This document shows, piece by piece, positions 61,659 to 64,000 of a stretch of DNA of 64,000 nt. Every line of letters starts with the position of its first letter. The stretch's first letter is position 1. A program made the translations under genes and the position numbers. The stretch lies in NCBI RefSeq assembly GCF_900327775.1, contig NZ_OUMZ01000007.1:62115-126114 (forward strand), in the 5' to 3' direction. Below the pieces are notes generated by a model, which searched no databases, was not told the origin of the DNA, and saw only the letters and a program-made list of their open reading frames with translations. The DNA is from Roseovarius sp. EL26 (GTDB lineage: Bacteria > Pseudomonadota > Alphaproteobacteria > Rhodobacterales > Rhodobacteraceae).

Positions 61659-62423
61659 ATGAACCAACCAAAGTCCCAATCCTCGCTTGATTGTTCAGAA
61701 GCCGAATGGCAGGCACGCATCGATCTGGCCGCCTCGTTTCGTATTGTTGCACATTATGGCATGTCTGATTTGGCCAACGGGGCAATTGCAGCCCGTGTGC
61801 CGGACCAACCAGATCACTATCTGGTCCATCCTTATGGTATGTTTTGGGAGGAGGCGACCGCCTCAGCGATGATCAAGATTGGCCCCGATGGTCAGCCGGT
61901 GGACCCGGAAGGCCCGTGGCTCAATGATGGGGTGCAAAACCTTTGTCAGTGGATTTTGGGATCACGCACCGATGCGAATTTCTTTGTTCATGGACATGAG
62001 GAAGAGGTGATGGCCGTGGGATCCATTGAAGACGGTATTTTACCGCTGAGCCAACCCGCCGTATATTTGGGGAACATCACCGGATATATCGAATATGAGT
62101 TTGAGGAGGATGAGGAGTTTGGTGCCCACTTTATCCAAACACTGGCACAGCATCAGATTTTGATCAGCCGAAACCATGGCTATTATGCGCTGGGTGAAAC
62201 TGCGGCTGAGGCGTTTTTCAGAGCGTATTTTTTGCGTCAGACATGTTCGACCCAAATCAAGACGCTGTCCATGGGTCGGAAACTGCACCTGATCGACCCG
62301 CAAAAAGTGGCGCGCTATCAAGATCAGATGGCCCGGTCAGAGCATTACAATTACAATGGCAAAACTGAATGGGCCGGGTTGGTCCGACTGCTGGATAAAC
62401 GCAGTCCCGATTACAAGACATAG
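61659..62423 (+). CDS. Class II aldolase/adducin family protein
   Basis: 254 residues. The domain shows IVAHYGMSDLANGAIAARVPDQPDHYLVHPYGMFW, then ANFFVHGHEEEVMAVGS with the zinc-type His pair, and ISRNHGYYALGETAAEAFFRAYFLRQTC, which supplies a further His. Such proteins include fuculose-phosphate-type aldolases and ketoacid-related enzymes; the N-terminal Glu of the catalytic set is not obvious. It may be an aldolase or an epimerase. It has its own ribosome site (AAAGAGGAG) and follows gabD after a terminator-like hairpin. Confidence 0.85.
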   Translation: MNQPKSQSSLDCSEAEWQARIDLAASFRIVAHYGMSDLANGAIAARVPDQPDHYLVHPYGMFWEEATASAMIKIGPDGQPVDPEGPWLNDGVQNLCQWILGSRTDANFFVHGHEEEVMAVGSIEDGILPLSQPAVYLGNITGYIEYEFEEDEEFGAHFIQTLAQHQILISRNHGYYALGETAAEAFFRAYFLRQTCSTQIKTLSMGRKLHLIDPQKVARYQDQMARSEHYNYNGKTEWAGLVRLLDKRSPDYKT

Positions 62424-62479
62424 TGAGTGCTATGCAGAATGCATCTGATCGGCACAGTATTAACCGGTTCGGCTGTACA

Positions 62480-62773
62480 TCACATAATCGCCCGTAACGA
62501 GCATATAGCGACAATCCCGGTCAGCATGGTTAAGGGGAGGTTCCGGGTCAGCAAAGCGATGATCAAGGCAAGACCCGCCGCACCCCATTCTGCCGGGCCT
62601 CCTTGCGCCAGTGTGACTGTCATCAAGGCCGCGATCAGGCATCCGGGCAAGGCGTTGAATGCGCGGGCCCATGCCCCACTGGTGGGGAGACGCGCGCCCA
62701 ACACGTAGCCGCCCAATCGGATGGCATATGTACCGATGGCCAGGCCCAGTATAACGAACCATTGATCAGCCAT
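62480..62773 (-). CDS. azlD: AzlD-type branched-chain amino acid exporter subunit
   Basis: 97 residues with about four membrane helices. AzlD is the small partner of AzlC in exporters of branched-chain or azaleucine-like amino acids. The sequence WFVILGLAIGTYAIRLGGYVLG, then LPGCLIAALMTVTLAQGG and AAGLALIIALLTRNLPLTMLTGIVAI, matches the family. It starts inside the last bases of azlC (overlap of 8). No terminator was identified after it. Confidence 0.92.
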   Translation of the reverse strand: MADQWFVILGLAIGTYAIRLGGYVLGARLPTSGAWARAFNALPGCLIAALMTVTLAQGGPAEWGAAGLALIIALLTRNLPLTMLTGIVAICSLRAIM

Positions 62774-63470
62774 TGCAGAACACCCCGGCGGTGGCGGCCC
62801 CGACTATTCCACCACAGATTAGGGCCCAAGAGGGTTCAATTGGAGCAAACAGCGTTAGAGCGCCGGCGCTGGCGACAGCGGCTAACCAAGGTAGCGCATC
62901 GCCTTTGCCGCGCCATAGGCTGCACAGGATGGCGATAAATGCGGCGGTAAAGGCAAAATCCATTCCAATGGCGCGGGGTTCGGGCAGCATCGCAGCAAAG
63001 CTGACGCCCAACAGTGTCGAGGTGATCCAGACCAGAAACAGTGATGCGCCGCCGCCAACCAGATACCAGTACCCGGCGGGTCGGCCCTGTGCACGGGTGG
63101 CATGCATCAGTGCCCAGTTTTCGTCGGTCGTCATGTGGACACCCAGCAAGATCTGCCAGAGTGGGCGGCCCGCGAACTCTTCACGCAGCGAGGCGGTCAT
63201 AAGCAGGATACGGACGTTCAGTGCCAGCCCTGCGATTAACGCTGCGGTAGCCCCGGCGCCCGAGACCAGACGCTCTGCTGCGACGATCTGTGAAGCCCCC
63301 GCAAACACGGTGGACCCCATAACGCCGGTTTGCAGCGTATCAATGCCCGCCTGTGCCGCGAGCAGGCCAAAGGCCGCCCCATATAGGGCCACACCAAAGG
63401 ACAAAGGAGTGATGTCTAGAAATCCGGACTTGAAAGCTGGAAATGGCTCTTGAGATCGAAGGAATGACAT
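62766..63470 (-). CDS. azlC: AzlC-type branched-chain amino acid exporter subunit
   Basis: 234 residues from ATG 63470 (MSFLRSQEPFPAFKSG), which has GGAA upstream; an ATG at 63482 would add four residues. About six membrane helices. The AzlC signature includes GFLDITPLSFGVALYGAAFGLLAAQAGID, VFAGASQIVAAERLV and HMTTDENWALMHAT. It forms an operon with azlD, and is divergent from an XRE-cupin regulator whose operator-like repeats lie in the gap at 63510. Confidence 0.92.
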   Translation of the reverse strand: MSFLRSQEPFPAFKSGFLDITPLSFGVALYGAAFGLLAAQAGIDTLQTGVMGSTVFAGASQIVAAERLVSGAGATAALIAGLALNVRILLMTASLREEFAGRPLWQILLGVHMTTDENWALMHATRAQGRPAGYWYLVGGGASLFLVWITSTLLGVSFAAMLPEPRAIGMDFAFTAAFIAILCSLWRGKGDALPWLAAVASAGALTLFAPIEPSWALICGGIVGAATAGVFCNG

Positions 63471-63509
63471 GGGGCGTTCCATTTGCGAGATGAACGTTGT
63501 ACGATATAT

Positions 63510-63559
63510 CGAACGAATACACGTTCGTCAAGTCGAACGATTAATTGAAATATCGAACG
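63510..63559. promoter_or_regulatory. CGAACG repeat cluster, candidate operator for azlCD and its regulator
   Basis: The gap between azlC and the XRE-cupin gene holds a palindrome CGAACG-N6-CGTTCG at 63510-63527 plus two direct half-sites TCGAACG at 63533 and 63553. Four related half-sites in 50 bases, directly in the divergent promoter, suggest binding of the neighbouring regulator. Spacing between successive half-sites is about 10 to 20 bases. Confidence 0.6.
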
Positions 63560-63577
63560 CAGGTGTGTGGAGTGACC

Positions 63578-64000
63578 ATGACCCCAAATGATCTGATTGC
63601 CAGCGCAATATCCCGAGAGCGAGAGCGCGCCGGGATCAGCCTGTCGGCACTGGCGGTTAAGGCCGGTTTAGCCAAGTCGACCATCTCCCAGCTGGAGGCG
63701 GGCAATGGCAATCCGAGTATCGAAACCCTGTGGGCGATTGCTGCGGCGCTCGATGTGCCATTTAGCTTCTTGTTTGAAAACACCATTCCGCACAGCCAGT
63801 TGATCCGGGCGGGGGAAGGGGAGCGGCTGTCGTCTGATCATTCTGCATTTTCAGCGGTTTTACTGGCGAAATGCGCCCCGACAAATCGCCGGGACCTGTA
63901 CCGGGTCAACCTGACAAAGGGCTCTGCTCGTATGGCTGAACCGCACCCGGCAGGCACGGTGGAACATGTGATTGTTTGTGATGGATCTGTGCGAGTTGGA
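63578..64000 (+). CDS. XRE family regulator with cupin domain, 3' truncated by window
   Basis: 141 codons are visible from ATG 63578. The N-terminal helix-turn-helix reads ISLSALAVKAGLAKSTISQL, ending EAGNGNPSIETLWAIA. The part after residue 80 (HSQLIRAGEGERLSS ... HPAGTVEHVIVCDGSVRVG) is the beginning of a cupin sensor barrel. Such proteins regulate the adjacent divergent transporter, here azlCD. The rest of the gene lies beyond base 64000. Confidence 0.9.
   Translation, partial: MTPNDLIASAISRERERAGISLSALAVKAGLAKSTISQLEAGNGNPSIETLWAIAAALDVPFSFLFENTIPHSQLIRAGEGERLSSDHSAFSAVLLAKCAPTNRRDLYRVNLTKGSARMAEPHPAGTVEHVIVCDGSVRVG

Noticed and set aside
62773..63453. 226-residue plus-strand frame inside azlC
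   Set aside because: Antisense to azlC, which has strong membrane and family signals.
1..64000. CRISPR arrays, tRNA or rRNA genes, prophage and insertion sequences
   Set aside because: I looked for evenly spaced repeats, T-loop GGTTCRA patterns, integrase and transposase motifs and found none convincing, though a trained search could still reveal a tRNA.

Overview
The window looks like chromosomal DNA of a marine alphaproteobacterium of the Roseobacter group (Rhodobacterales). This rests on recognisable proteins: the GcrA cell-cycle regulator, a Mic60-like protein inside a heme gene cluster, a 44-residue aa3-type cytochrome oxidase subunit IV, VPLPA-CTERM proteins, DUF1674 and DUF1636 proteins, a DmdC-like acyl-CoA dehydrogenase and a carnitine-to-betaine cluster. 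Coding density is high and genes run in short operons with overlapping stops and starts. I saw no rRNA, tRNA, CRISPR array, prophage or intact insertion sequence.

Layout. 1-1911: end of a branched-chain amino acid type ABC transporter (livM-livG-livF). 1922-4666 (minus): tsaD-gpsA-YCII-EVE operon. 4739-8399: hemD, a Mic60-like membrane protein and hemY, ending at a hairpin shared with convergent gcrA. 9187-12766: ABC-2 permease, small lipoprotein, MATE exporter and two PaaI-type thioesterases. 12878-18476: a MerR regulator, then carnitine catabolism: a CdhR-like regulator, a 3-dehydrocarnitine cleavage enzyme, an SDR, a lipocalin-like lipoprotein and a carnitine dehydrogenase/betainyl-CoA thioesterase fusion. 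18545-24966: CPA1 antiporter, amidohydrolase, rsmB, DUF1674 gene, a VPLPA-CTERM protein and dapB. 25042-27733: rbfA, a DUF2233 gene, truB and a DUF1643 gene.

27734-29938 is a patchwork: a secreted protein of unknown role, a displaced copy of the last 48 codons of leuB with its own terminator, a coding-like scrap and a YSC84/SYLF protein. 29939-37190 holds leuB, leuD and leuC on the minus strand, interrupted by an exonuclease/endonuclease/phosphatase-family gene, a membrane protein, a glycosyltransferase and a predicted 27-residue membrane microprotein. 37442-40925 is a vitamin B12-type uptake operon (DUF1636 protein, ATPase, binding protein, permease) behind a cobalamin riboswitch whose output appears to be a hairpin masking the first ribosome-binding site.

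41002-46892: pncB, a possible 52-residue gene, a two-component system, a CobW-like GTPase, a degenerate 2-dehydro-3-deoxygalactonokinase relative and a TIGR01244 phosphatase-like gene. 47040-52899: a full-length 5-oxoprolinase, an AsnC/Lrp remnant, a universal stress protein and a sodium:alanine symporter. 53006-59959: a second VPLPA-CTERM protein, a lipoprotein, cytochrome oxidase subunit IV, a DUF6173-like protein, an MBL hydrolase, a DmdC-like acyl-CoA dehydrogenase, tsaC and an alpha/beta hydrolase. 60051-64000: gabD, a class II aldolase family gene, azlC-azlD and a divergent XRE-cupin regulator cut by the window end.

No wholly new multi-gene system is evident. The observations most worth following are the riboswitch with its masking hairpin and DUF1636 gene, the leuB 3'-end duplication, the 27-residue microprotein after leuC, the kinase-like protein that has lost its active site, the SDR inside the carnitine cluster, and the operator repeats between azlC and its regulator.
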